Shown in pieces: positions 25,378 through 36,763 of a DNA stretch of 64,000 bases; within the stretch, counting starts at the first letter, position 1; each line of letters begins with the position of its first letter. A model generated the notes under the pieces. That model was not told the DNA's origin, did not search any database, and saw only the letters and a list, made by a program, of their open reading frames with translations. Both the position numbers and the translations under genes were made by a program. Source of the DNA: Absidia repens (Eukaryota; Mucoromycota; Mucoromycetes; Mucorales; Cunninghamellaceae); NCBI GenBank assembly GCA_002105175.1, contig MCGE01000033.1:186001-250000 (forward strand). The letters are read 5' to 3'.

Positions 25378-25915
25378 GTGGTCTAAGATATATGTATATA
25401 AGAAAAAGAAAAAAAGAAAAGAAGAGGGTTACAAAAAATTGAAACCAAAAGGGTCCCTTCCCCCAGTTATACATATTTTTATCCGTGTACCGAAAAGTCC
25501 GACCATGCTGATAAATTCTAAAAAAAAAATTTCAATGTAGCCATGGAATCAGGGGGGACATTGGCGATTTTCCGATATGTTGGCTACGAATCCAAAACAT
25601 AACCTACACCCAGCCAAAATAAACAAATCACATATTCCCAATACTTCAAAACATAATGACCACAATCAACCTCCTTTTTTTTATTGTTTTCAATTAAAAT
25701 AAATGATAATAAGAATATAAGAATGATGTATACAGCCAAGATCAATATAAAAACAAAGAAAAACAAAAGAGACTAAATCAAGGTATATAAACAGAGAAAA
25801 TATAAAAAAAGGGAAGGGGAGCTGTATAAAAGATAATCAGTGGGGAAAAAAATAATATATAAAAAAAGTTGTGAATGAGTAAATAGTAAGAAATATAAAT
25901 AGTGTATATAACATA
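25378..25915. other. Non-coding spacer
   Basis: 5' flank of the phosphatase gene and 3' flank of AP-1 mu. Very AT-rich with many A runs. A minus-strand hydrophobic ORF at 25584-25766 is made of AT-rich codons and has no supporting feature. Confidence 0.45.
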
Positions 25916-27836
25916 TCAATAATCGTTGGTTTGCTTGTTTGCCTTGATACTTTCGGGCATTCGCATTTGGTAATCTACAAAAACACAGAAAACGTTAAAA
26001 CACATCAAATCGGACCATCCCCTTTTTTTTTTTTTTTCATCCCGATCAAAAAACTAACCTCCATTCTGAGTAATATATCTAACCCAAGGAAGAGCCTGGT
26101 ACCCACTCTTTTCCACAATCTTCAAATAGCGCACTTGAATACCCGAGACAGTAAAGTAAGGGATTTCAAACTTGATGTTGATGGGTGGTTTTTTTTCCGT
26201 TTCTTCAGCAGCCTGGACTGAGGGTAAACCAAAATGGGCACGCATAATGAATTCCTTGCCACCTTGGAATTGTTTCATTTTCCATACCAAGCAAGACCGT
26301 TCAGGTTTGTAAGACACATTACCACTGCTACACTATATAGTAAACGATAGTATCAGTTCATCATCATCACTTTTTTTGACATATTCCTCATTCTTTCTAC
26401 GTTACCTTGAATTTGGGTGTATCCGCATCATCAGGTACTGGTACTTCGATTTCCACATTGTTGGCCGAGCTCTTTTTCTTGAATTGTGCCCTGGCCTTGA
26501 CAAGATATTCCACCCGAGAGCCAGAATACGTTTCCACCACCGCCTCTACCCAAATCAAAGGTTTGACGCTCGTTTGTAGTCGATAACTCATCAGTTCAAA
26601 ATCACCATCAGGAGGAATAAAACTAATGGTACGATCGTTTTCGAATCTTGATAATCGGACACATTGGTGGAATTTAACATCTTCCATTTCAATCGCCTTT
26701 GCAGAGTTGGCTATAGGATACAATTGAGAGTGAGTTATCATCTTTTATAATTCATTTACTAGCTGACTTACCACGACCAGTAGCTTCAAACATGACTTTA
26801 TCATTTAATCCCAATCGCAGTTCAGGCATGCCAGAGAGATAACAGCGCATCTTGACGGCACCTAGCACTTCACTTCTAAGTACATTTCCATTCGCATTCA
26901 CCTAGTAACCAGTAAAATCAAATCAGATCCAATTCCCTTCGCCCGGCCTTTTTTTTTTTTTATTATTTACTTACCAAAAGATTCACACTTTCAATGACAT
27001 CCAAAAAGACTTCATTTTTCTTGTACTTGACACCTTCCGACCGCCAAGAGACAGCATTGGTGACAGCCATGGGAGGACGTACCTGGACTTCCAATTTGTA
27101 AGCATCCTGAGTAATGTATTCTTGTAGAATTTTGGTTTCGGTAGTTTGTGGGTAGCCAAAGTCCATCATTTCATCCAATAGTTCATATACAATCACAAAA
27201 TTATCACGAATCGATTCTTCCTCCAGTTCCTTGAAATACTCTGCAAACACTTGAGTCAATTTGTGGAGATATAACATGATCGATGCTGCATTGGTGTTTT
27301 TCCTTGTCACAGCCAGTACTACAAAAAGAAGCATTAGTAACGATATATATTGTTTCTAATCACCACCCTCAACCCCCTACTTCCTTCTTGAGTACTTACA
27401 GTAGAGATTACTATGCTTCAAATATAAATAGCTGATACCATCGTGAGTAAAACAAGGAAGTGGCACTTGTTCATCTTCGGCTTCAGATATCTACAAGTGA
27501 TTGATTGATGAATACATATTGTCTATGGGTTGAATATTGTTATCTTTCGTAGTGTAAAGCTTACCAGAGGCATGAACTTTTCAACAGCACTCATAGGGAT
27601 ATCTCCACGATAATTCCGAGAGATAAGCACTTTGCCTTTCAAATCGAGTATAAACACTGGTTTGATATAAAAGAAAAGGGACCACGGTTAGTGAGATGAT
27701 GAAGGTATAGAAGCATGCACAGACATCGACACAGTACAAAACATCAGCTAGGACAAAATTATATAAATGGTGTCCTATCTATTGCTTTTCTATATAATTG
27801 TCTATACACAACCATATGCTTACCTGCTGACGCCAT
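25916..27836 (-). CDS. APM1: AP-1 clathrin adaptor complex mu subunit
   Basis: The medium chain of AP-1, which selects YxxPhi-type cargo at the trans-Golgi network and endosomes and acts with clathrin. Eight exons, 27836-27824, 27656-27565, 27490-27400, 27318-26975, 26901-26772, 26710-26406, 26332-26059 and 25974-25916, join in frame to 435 residues, close to the family size. The N-terminal longin-like domain starts MASA-VFILDLKGKVLISRNY, where exon 1 is only 13 bp. The linker and mu homology domain follow, with RSEGVKYKKNEVFLDVIE (signal-binding subdomain start), FIPPDGDFELMSYR, and PWVRYITQNGDYQMR at the C-terminus. These match AP-1 mu rather than AP-2 or AP-3. It works in the same Golgi-endosome route as the Rab11 gene in this window, though the two are not linked. 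Confidence 0.95.
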
Positions 27837-29192
27837 GGAGAGAGAAAGCACGCGATTCAGCAATACAACAAGGAAAAGAAAACGAAAAGAGCCCAAAAAT
27901 TGGAAACAATCAAAAAAAATTATAGACACGGCGGGAATTAAAATTTTATGAATTGATCGATTTCTTTTTTTTTTTTGGAGGGGGTCTGACTCTCTCTCTC
28001 TTTTTTCTATTTCACAGCTACGTTTTTTTTTTTTTATCAAATCCCACCACAGTAAACAACACTCTCTTTAGAAAAGTACACAGCCAAGATTTTGAATGAA
28101 ATGTGGAAATTGATGTGACTGATATATGAAACAATACCCTAGTGACAACTTGACAGGCTATGACATTGACATTTCAAATTGTGCAAGACATGAATGAACA
28201 ATAATCACTCTTTAAAGCCACGTTGACGAATAAAATATGCCTGTCCCGCCCTTTTTATAGTGGGTAAGCATGAAGGGAGAGAGAGAGAGAGGAGAGGGGT
28301 AAAATGATATACAATGTTTAAGGAGGTGGTACTGACTGACTTGGGTTTTATTGAATTTTTTACTAGGAAATCGAATGCTGGATCATCCAAAAATCAATAA
28401 ACCCTTCGCTGATCATATCACACACTCAATGCTCACACCTCCCCCCCCAGCCCCTCCTCAAGATCAACAAATACACATCGGAAGCACGCTAACAACAATT
28501 ATCAGCCCATCAAACTACTTGAATGTCCGACTGTAATGCACGCTTTGCCTACTGATGAATGATGACTCTTTCTCTATACCTGTTTATTTGGGTGTTAACC
28601 AAGTTGGGTGCAGCACAACATGGATCTTTGGAACGATAGTCCATTGATGGATGATTGATAAACGACACATATTGGCCTAAATTGGGGTTTTGAAGGTAAA
28701 AAAAAAAAAACTACTACTCCTTATTCTTCCACAAAATTAATTTATATATATGTATTTAGTTAGCAAACATCCTATGGCACGGTACGTGTGGCACAAATAA
28801 AATGGGTGGAATCAATCTTGATCATATTTCTCCTTGAAAAGAAAAAAGACAAAATGAAACGGCACAAGATTTGATTATGGTAGGATGAAGAGTCATGCTT
28901 TCATGCAAAAAAGAAAAATTAAGATCACTTTGTACTTATACTTCATCCTTATTTAGGCTTTTTATCTTCATGTTTGTGGATGCAAGTGGTCGGAATTCTT
29001 TTTTTAGACCTCCAACAGTCTTTTTTTTTATATAAAAAGGGGTCCGTCCTCGTTGGTTCTTATTTGGTTTGAAACTGGCTCTCTTTTATCTCCCCTTCTC
29101 TTTCTTCTTCTTCTTTTTATCTTCCACCACACATACACACATACACACCCTATTACTTTTTTTAATCCATTTATACACAACAATAATACGAT
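27837..29192. other. Non-coding region between divergent APM1 and the FHA-RING gene
   Basis: Upstream region shared by two divergent genes. It has poly-T runs near 27967 and 28023, a GA-dinucleotide stretch near 28276-28292 and a C8 run near 28442. A TATA-like element precedes the FHA-RING gene. Short ORFs are not supported. Confidence 0.5.
29029..29037 (+). promoter_or_regulatory. Probable TATA box of the FHA-RING gene
   Basis: TATATAAAAAG about 155 bp before the ATG at 29193, followed by a CT-rich leader (29090-29120). Position and context fit a fungal core promoter; no transcript evidence. Confidence 0.5.
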
Positions 29193-31148
29193 ATGCCAAC
29201 GGGACGATCACGAAGTCAATCAACAAGCTCTCCAAACTCCTCACGGCCAACACAAGCTTCACCTTTGCTGTCTAGAGGATTTGCTAGTTTACGTCGATCT
29301 CACCGCCATACAACTTCAATAGAACAACAACGACAATCGACACCTGCCACGGATTCCTCCTCTTCTTCTCGTAGACGTAACATGGATACTCCTGCAGTCG
29401 CTACCGGTGATGACAACAATAATACTGCTGCAACTGTTGGTCCTTCTTCTGCTACAACTAGCCCCCCTGTCCAGGAACACAAGATTCGACTCGTTCCCAA
29501 TATTGGAGTCACTACTAGGTGCTTTGTTTTTGATGTAATTGAAAGAACGCTTCACTCAGGCGTGGTATTGAAATTTGGCCGATACAGTGATCGTAATTCT
29601 TGCTCTGAGCGCCTCTCCTTCAAATCAAAAGTGGTCAGTCGGTGTCATGCGGAAATTTGGCAGGAAAATGGAAAGGTAACTTGAATATACATAAAAAGAG
29701 ATGTGTGCTGGGGAATTTGCGTGAAATGAAAAAAAAAAGATCAGATGGGAATTCTGCGCAGGCTGTTTTTTTTTTTTAATTTGCATATATATGGTGAGTA
29801 AGAAATGATACTAATTTTTACTTTTATATTTATTAGATATACATCAAGGATAGTGGGTCATCAAGTGGCACCTTTGTGAACCGAGCAAGGCTCAGTCCAG
29901 CCAATACAGCCAGTCGCGCCTATGCCATTCAAGACGGTGATCTCATTCAATTGGGGGTAGATTACAAAGGTAAATGACATACCTCTTTTTTTATTTTTAT
30001 TTTTTACTCCTCTCTCAATACTAAACACAAAAAAACACCACTCTTAATGTCATATAGGTGGAATTCAACCGATGTACCGAGCCGTCAGGATGCGTTTTGA
30101 AGTCGACCGATCGCCCACTTTACAACAAACTGCCTTTAGTCGTGTGGCTTTCCGCCAGTTGAAACACTGTCTACGTTCAAGTCTAGGGCCTGCTTCCAGC
30201 AACAATAACAACAACAAAAACAAAAACAATGGCTTGGCATCAACACCCGAAGCGAACGACACTGACGACATAGCATCATTAACACAGGAAACTGGAAAAA
30301 AGGCACTGACATCAGCTGAGCCACATGCTTTGACACAATTATCATCATCATCGGCAGCAGGAGCAGCAGCATCGTCATCCACTACGTCCTTGTCATCTCT
30401 GGATATTCAAGAATGTTGTATTTGCTTATATTCAATGGGACCTGGTCAAGCTCTCTTCATAGCCCCTTGCTCTCACCTTTACCATTATCGGTGCCTTCAT
30501 CCTCTTTTAATTCAAAACTTCCCTGGATTCTCGTGCCCACTATGTCGTACCTATTCTGATTTGGACGCAAATGTCGCGGTTGAAAAGGAACAAGTCAAAG
30601 AGATCTTGGGTTTGGATCGCAAAGATACCATCACTGTCAAGAAACAACAGAAAAGCAAGGCAGCAGCAACAACCAGTACCGATCTTGATCAAAGCGTACC
30701 CAACACATCTTTACTCACAGCAGTCTCCGCGTCTTCGTCATCGTCATCTTCTTCATCCTCACCCCCACTCCCACCACCAATACCTCTATCGCCAACGCAC
30801 AACACTATTCCAGCCTTGGATGATATGATGGTCACCTCAGATACGGAGATGAGATCATCAGCGGCGGCAACTAGCAACAACAACAACAACAACAATCATG
30901 CATCTTCGTCTTCTGGTTCTGGCACGGAGGAGGATGAGGAAGAGGAGGAGCATCATCATCATCACCATGCACGTGCCCATCCTACTACCATCACTGGACG
31001 CCGCAAATCCACAGGACCTGATGGTACCGGGTTCTTGGCAACAACGCTTGTAGGCTCACCGTCTCCTTTTGAATTAATGATGCCAAGTACACCAACGCCA
31101 ATGGATACAGACTCGCCGCCACATCAACATCCCTCTTACCTAGCATAA
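29193..31148 (+). CDS. FHA-RING E3 ubiquitin ligase (Dma1/2, CHFR-like)
   Basis: Fungal Dma proteins use an FHA domain to bind phosphothreonine partners and a RING to ubiquitinate them, delaying septation or cytokinesis when the spindle is faulty. Three exons, 29193-29675, 29837-29969 and 30058-31148, join in frame to 568 residues. A Ser/Thr-rich N-terminus leads to the FHA domain (about 95-215) with LKFGRYSDRN, SRCHAEIW and GSSSGTFVN, the phosphopeptide-binding loops. The RING is at about 325-375 with CCICLY, APCSHLYHYRC and CPLC. The 190-residue C-terminus is low-complexity with Ser, Asn, acidic and His runs (poly-His near 30950) and is much longer than in yeast Dma1. AATAAA at 31320 follows. 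Confidence 0.9.
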
Positions 31149-31881
31149 AAAAAAATGTGACCAAAATATAGTTATATATAGTCCCCTTTTCTCTTTAGTT
31201 TAGTTTTTTATTTATTTATTTACTTTTAGTTTTGTTTATGTTGATCCTTTTTTTTTTTTTTTTTCTTTTTTTTTCTTTGCATTTCCCTCCTCCCCCTTTA
31301 TTACCATATAGAATTTGTTGAATAAAGTAATAAAAAACGTTGTCGTCGATGGTTTGTTGAAAAGAAAAAAAAGATCGTCGTTGAAAATCTGTCGATACCC
31401 ATATTTGGATATAATGGAAATAAAAAATTGGGATGAATGGTGTGTTTTTTTTTTTTTTTTTTTTTTTTTTCGTCCTCTCCGCGCATGCATACCTCTTATC
31501 GTTTGGTTGATAGATTTGTCCTTCTTAGATGATATTGTTCTTTTGCCATAATTCATATATTATTATATTCTGTTTCATCATAATCATGCGACTCACTCTA
31601 CCTGCCGTACCTTTTTTTTTTTTTTTAAAAAAAAAACAAACAAAAAAAAACCATCACTTGTCAATATATTAAGCTGACCACACCACATCAAGGAAATGCT
31701 TGTGTGGAGGTCATAGGGCGTTCATTAAAAAGAATAGTTAAACACAACCAATTGTGATACCCAATTTTGATCCGGCGCTTCGGTCCTTCGGGCCATGTTT
31801 TTTCCAACCAATCATATGGCTCGATTGGCAAACTTTTCGGTTTGCCATATATACAATATTTTTGAAATACAGAAAATGACA

Positions 31882-31953
31882 GGCTTTGTGATGTAATGGT
31901 CAGCATATGAGACTCTGAATCTCATTATCCGAGTTCGAGTCTCGGCAAAGCCT
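31882..31953 (+). tRNA. tRNA-Gln (anticodon CUG)
   Basis: A 72-nt cloverleaf with no intron. The acceptor stem GGCTTTG pairs with CAAAGCC. The anticodon stem TGAGA/TCTCA encloses the loop CTCTGAA, giving anticodon CTG. The T arm is CCGAG-TTCGAGT-CTCGG with the standard B-box. D-arm residues fit eukaryotic tRNA-Gln. A TTCTTT run shortly after the gene is a weak polymerase III stop. It decodes CAG codons. Confidence 0.9.
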
Positions 31954-32626
31954 CGTTCTTTACCTTTTGAACTCTTTCCATATTTTTTTTTACCAATATT
32001 TCCTTTTAGAAATAAAGTAGACGTTAAATAACAGTAGGATATACTTTTTTTTAGGGTATCTAAGGAGAAGGCATGCTGAGTTTGAGATGAGACGAGGATG
32101 ACGACGGGTTCCTATAGGCAGACATATCAAACCGTCTCCGGAAAATACTATTTTTATGATCCTGTATATCATAAACTATTGAAGACATCCATTGAAGGTA
32201 TACAAAGTTGATGCTATTTTTTTAATTGAAGAACAAATATAACGAAGGTAAGCTAGGAGTGTAAATAAATATACATTGAAGGTGGAGGGAGCTATTCTAT
32301 GGTGTATGGCAAACTATTCTACAATGAACGCAGAGAGCCTCAATGAAATCAAATCCGGTCAACAGAAGAGAGAGCTGATGTAAATTGGAGGAGGCACGGT
32401 TTTAACTATGTTGGCTACTGCAAAAAGAGGAGGGTTCACCGTGTCAGCAGTGTTGAATGGCGATGGTTGTTGTGAAACAAAAAGGAGAATCACCTTGTTG
32501 ATGACGTTTATGGTGTTGATGGTGTAATGAAAAAGAGTAGAAAAAAAAGGGGGGAAGCTCTTTTTTGTATCCACCAAAATATATTAATCGCAAGCCAAAA
32601 CATCACAAAAGATCAAAAATATACAT

Positions 32627-33510
32627 TTCAATTCCCGTTCACGCGAATATTTATTTATTCCCAATTTTTATTTATTCTCACTCTCTCTTTCTTCCTTTTT
32701 TTTTTTCACCATTCAACTTTTTTGAGGTTTTGTTGGACTTAGATTAGTGTCAGGACTAATTTAGAAGGGTTTTCAGCTAAGGGATTACAAGATGCATGGG
32801 GAAACCCTTTCATTTTGGATCTAGGATCTCAAGGCACCAATAATTGGCTTTTAGAAGTCTTCATTAGTTTAGTTTAGTATTAGTTTGTCCATTGTTTGCA
32901 TATACATCTGAATAAAATATGTCTCTTTTTACTTGCTTTAATGAAAAATGTCCCATTAGTCTGATCTGATGTCTTGTGCTATAGATCCTTTTCTGCTTTG
33001 TGTTTACTGTTGTTGTGCTTCACAATAGCATATGTACCTTTACTATTCCTCATGCATCGTATTAGATCTCTTTGCGACTGGAACCTTTAGATTAATATTG
33101 ACCCGTCTTCAGATTTTCTAACAGTCTCCCTCATGCTACTTCCGTTAGATCCTCTGTTACAATGAATCCCTTACCTGTAGCTCATATATAAATACGCTTC
33201 AATAAAAAATACCATTCTCAATACTCTTCATCTGACCCATCATATAATGATCAATGTAGCCATTATAGTTGTCTTTATGAACGCCCAATTAGATACATGT
33301 TTTTTAGTCCCCCACTCCATTATGACTATTTTTTCTTCTGGTGTCTTAAAAATTGACCGGTTGTCCTAGGCCACTTCATAAGAAATGTGAGTCTCTTCCT
33401 TCTCTCGACCAGCCATATCGATTTAAAAAAAAAAGGTCTGTGCTGTGAATAATATGAAGCATGAGTCTATTCCTGTTCCACCTTTCATACTAGTAAATCT
33501 AGGTCGTGCA
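32627..33510 (+). repeat. Dispersed non-coding repeat, copy F3 (long copy)
   Basis: Head TTCCCGTTCACGCGAATATTT at about 32632, pyrimidine tract (32680-32708), TTGGACTTAGATTAGTGTCA at 32732, GGATTACAAGATGCATGGGG at about 32782, and GAATAAAATATGTCTC at 32910. After that come CTTCAATAAAAAATACC (about 33198), CATTATGACTATTT (about 33320), TAGGCCACTTCATAAGAAATG (about 33367) and AAATCTAGG (about 33495). The last three are shared with copies R2 and R3 and define the tail. This is one of the two most complete copies. Confidence 0.75.
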
Positions 33511-33730
33511 GCCAGCGTATCCTCCCCTATAACATTCTATAATCTCCACAAGACTGGACATACTGTATATAATCGGTCCATTGTTTCCATGGCTAAACAC
33601 ACGCACACACACAGACACACTTAAAGTACTTTGATGCCAAGAAACTGCCCACACAAGTACGGAATGGTGGGCACGTCTAGTCACTATCCCATCAAAACCC
33701 CACGCTTTAATGGTTAGACCCCGCAAACCC

Positions 33731-33764
<34 letters not shown>

Positions 33765-34277
33765 GCGAGTGCAAAGTAGGTGTATCATAAATCTTTCCCG
33801 ATAAATGTCAACGATAGAAATATCGATCCTATTGATACCTTTTTTTTTTTTCAACAACTAGGATGGCTTGAAGTTAAAGAAAGTACTTAAAAAGTCGAGT
33901 AAATTCGACACTCTCTACCGCTCCCCAATAAAGTCCATAGACGTATATTTATGCATTTACATAATTGCAATTCACCACCCAGTCAAGTACCTTATCAATG
34001 TTGAATAGTTTTCAAGACTGAAAACAGTATCAACATATTAATTTTATATTTATTTTTTGATCCCCCCCCCCATTTTAATAGATCGTACAGCTGTTCGATT
34101 TTTTGTTTTGAAGTAAATACAAAGTCAATGATATTTTCGGGATAGCAATTTTTATTATTATGTGAAGCTGAAAAACAAACAAAATAAATCAACAACACGA
34201 ATGACTAAACGAAGGCAAGTACTAAACTAATATAATAAACTAAACTGAATGTAAAGGGAGGCCACCATAATCGCCAT

Positions 34278-35562
34278 CTATAACTTGGAATCCAAAGCAG
34301 CCTTTCTACGACTAGCCACTGTCAAAGCAGCTCCTGCCCTTGAGTTCGTTTCCCGACCGAGTTTGTCAGAGATCCAGTTTCCGATGTTTACCAGCTCATT
34401 GAGATCGGCATTGGTCTTGTATCCGAGTCCATTCAGCATGTAGACAACATCTTCAGTAGCCACGTTTCCTTTCGCACCAGGAGCATAAGGGCATCCACCT
34501 ACATAGTATGATATCAATCAGTACACCCCATTCATTTCCTTTTTCTTCCCCCATCCCTCTTTTTTTTTTTTTTTTTTTATATACCTAGACCAGCCACAGA
34601 ACTATCTACCACACGAATACCATATTCCAGAGATTTCAAAATATTTGCCAATGCTTGACCATAGGTATCATGACAATGCACAGCAAGAGCTTCGACGGGA
34701 ACGACCTTGAGGACTTCGTCCAGCATACGAGCGGTGGATCCCGCAGTACCGACACCAATGGTATCACCCAAACTGATTTCATAACAGCCAGCTTCATATA
34801 ATCTTTGTGCCATATCAGCGACCTTGACAGGATCTACAGGACCTTCATAGGGACAACCAAGGACACACGACACATACCCACGCACACGGAGATTGTTGTC
34901 CAGCGCATGCTTGATGACATCGGCAGCTCGGCGGATCGCTTCTTCCGTACTACAGTTGGTGTTCTTTTGGTTGAATGAGTCGGTCACGGCGGTGAACATG
35001 GCCACTTCTTCGGCACCGGAGGCTAAGGCACCTTCCACACCACGCAAATTGGGTGTTAACACCGGGTACCCAACACCAGGTTTCTTGGTAATGGAAGTGA
35101 ATACTTGTTTATTGTCTCCCATCTATATTGTCATTCATTGTCATTATAATAACAACAGATATAAATAAAAAGAACGGTTGGGTGAGAAGGATAGAAAAAA
35201 AAAGAGATAAGAGATAGAGAATGGGTTGATTGGTTTACCTGAGGAACCCATTTAGGGCTGACAAAACTAGTGACTTCTACCACAGGCAAACCAGCATTGG
35301 CAAGACGTTCAATCAATTCAATCTTGGTTTCGGCAGGAATAAGTTGTTTTTCGTTTTGAAGACCATCCCGAGGACCTACTTCTACAATTTTCACAAAGTC
35401 ATTTTGGACAGGTGTTGACAGAAAACGAGCCTATATGTCGGTGAGTCAGATTAATAATAGTAATATAAAATGGGTGTGGGGTGGGGAAGGCTATACCTGT
35501 TTGGTAATAAATGGACGGTAAGATTGGCCAAATCGTTTTGCCACAGAAGTGAAAGAGCGCAT
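34278..35562 (-). CDS. HMGCL: Hydroxymethylglutaryl-CoA lyase
   Basis: Splits HMG-CoA into acetoacetate and acetyl-CoA, the last step of leucine breakdown. Four exons, 35562-35497, 35430-35239, 35122-34585 and 34498-34278, join in frame to 338 residues. The first 30 residues ([16 protein letters not shown]...ARFLST) are basic and Ser/Thr-rich without acids, typical of a mitochondrial presequence. The TIM-barrel core begins [15 protein letters not shown], carrying the catalytic Arg-Asp. HCHDTYGQA supplies metal ligands, and the active-site loop [16 protein letters not shown] spans the exon 3/4 junction with its catalytic Cys. The protein ends in SKL, a type 1 peroxisomal signal, so it may reach both organelles. 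The start in exon 1 is preferred because it supplies the presequence. Confidence 0.95.
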
Positions 35563-35767
35563 TGTAAGAAGAGAAGGAGTAAGGGAGAGGTATAAGAGGA
35601 AAGAGAGAGAGAGAAAGAGAGCGAGCCCGAAGTCAAAAAAAAAAAAAAAAAAAGAGAATTAAAAAAAAGCGGCATTTTAAAATCTGATTTTCTCACGGTG
35701 GCATACCAGCCGAGGGAAATGGGGATTTTTTTTATTTTGTATATCAAATGACTGGTATAGCTCTAAT

Positions 35768-36115
35768 CTATTCATTTCGCAGATCGAAAGTCATCGAATC
35801 GAGGTTCAACGCTTGCTTTAACTGAGTGGTGTTAAAAAAAGTCTTTTCTGTCCAAGGTGCTCCATTTTTCACCTGCTTTGTTACCGCGTCCACAAAAAGG
35901 AACCCACGGGCATATTTGAACGTCAAATAAAATACATCTGGTTCGGATGCTTTGCCACACACCAAGAGCTTTTGGGTTTTGCCAGTATCATCGTATGGTT
36001 GGAAGGAAACCTTGGTATCATCTTGTGTGTCTACTGTGAGGTATGTATTTGGTTGACCATTGCCAATGATAACCATATCACCAAAAGTAATAGCTTGTCC
36101 ATCAACAGTTTCCAT
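35768..36115 (-). CDS. Small uncharacterised protein (115 residues)
   Basis: A single-exon ORF beginning METVDGQAITFGDMVIIGNG and ending DLRNE. I do not recognise a family. It is mixed alpha/beta in character, without a signal peptide or membrane helix, with one pair of cysteine-free hydrophobic stretches (VIIGN, KLLVCG, FYLTFKYARGFLFVDA). Balanced amino-acid use, good codon spread and its position head-to-head with RPB10 across only 248 bp support a real gene. A beta-rich ligand-binding or trefoil-like fold is possible but speculative. Confidence 0.65.
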   Translation of the reverse strand: METVDGQAITFGDMVIIGNGQPNTYLTVDTQDDTKVSFQPYDDTGKTQKLLVCGKASEPDVFYLTFKYARGFLFVDAVTKQVKNGAPWTEKTFFNTTQLKQALNLDSMTFDLRNE

Positions 36116-36363
36116 TTTGCTTAATATATAAAAGATACGGAAAAGAAAAAAAGAAAAGCATCTTGTTCCCCCACCTTTATTTCTTTGATGATAAGGCGCA
36201 GCTCTGGTGAGTCAAAAAAAAAACAGGGGAATTTCCTAAATTTCGAATCGGAGTTTCCGATTACGACGTGACAGGGTTTTTGATAAAAATTCGTTGCAAG
36301 AAAAAAAAAGTCGTAGCTGTTTATCAACTTCTTGTCCCCTTTTCAAATACCACCTCCACCACC
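36116..36363. promoter_or_regulatory. Shared divergent promoter (unknown gene / RPB10)
   Basis: Only 248 bp separate the two divergent start codons, so both genes must share this promoter region. A short CT-rich leader lies just before the RPB10 ATG (36327-36360). No recognised factor site is asserted. Confidence 0.5.
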
Positions 36364-36763
36364 ATGATTATTCCAGTACGTTGTTTCTCTTGTGGCAAAG
36401 TCATCGGTAACAAATGGGATAACTATTTGTCCTTATTACAAGCTGAATATACTGAAGGGTAAATGAATACCTAATCGATTTACCTGTCAAATATATACTA
36501 AACTTGAACCTTTTCTTCTTCTTCTTCTTCTGCTTATATAGTGAAGCACTGGATGCTCTTGGTTTGAAGCGTTACTGTTGTAGACGAATGGTGCTTACTC
36601 ACGTTGACTTGATCGAAAAGTTATTACATTACAATCGTGAGTTATGAGAAAAGAAATAGACATGTCATATGAATACAGTCAAACTCACTGACGCATTTTT
36701 CCTTTCTTCTTTTATTTATTTGCTATAGCTTTGGAACGTAGTAGGGATCGTAGCCGTGTTTAG
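36364..36763 (+). CDS. RPB10: RNA polymerase I/II/III subunit Rpb10 (ABC5)
   Basis: A small zinc-binding subunit common to all three nuclear RNA polymerases, needed for assembly of the core. Three exons, 36364-36458, 36542-36636 and 36729-36763, join in frame to 74 residues (yeast 70). The invariant start [18 protein letters not shown] holds the first CxxC zinc pair, and KRYCCRRM the second. The C-terminal extension [10 protein letters not shown] is slightly longer than usual. Exon 3 is 35 bp. Confidence 0.96.

Larger units (their letters stand above)
31149..34277. other. Long non-coding region between convergent genes, with tRNA and repeat
   Basis: Contains tRNA-Gln (31882-31953) and repeat copy F3 (about 32627-33510). 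Long homopolymers occur at 31447-31470, 33733-33763 and elsewhere. From 33780 to 34277 I see nothing beyond AT-rich sequence and the 3' flank of the HMG-CoA lyase gene. Confidence 0.5.
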
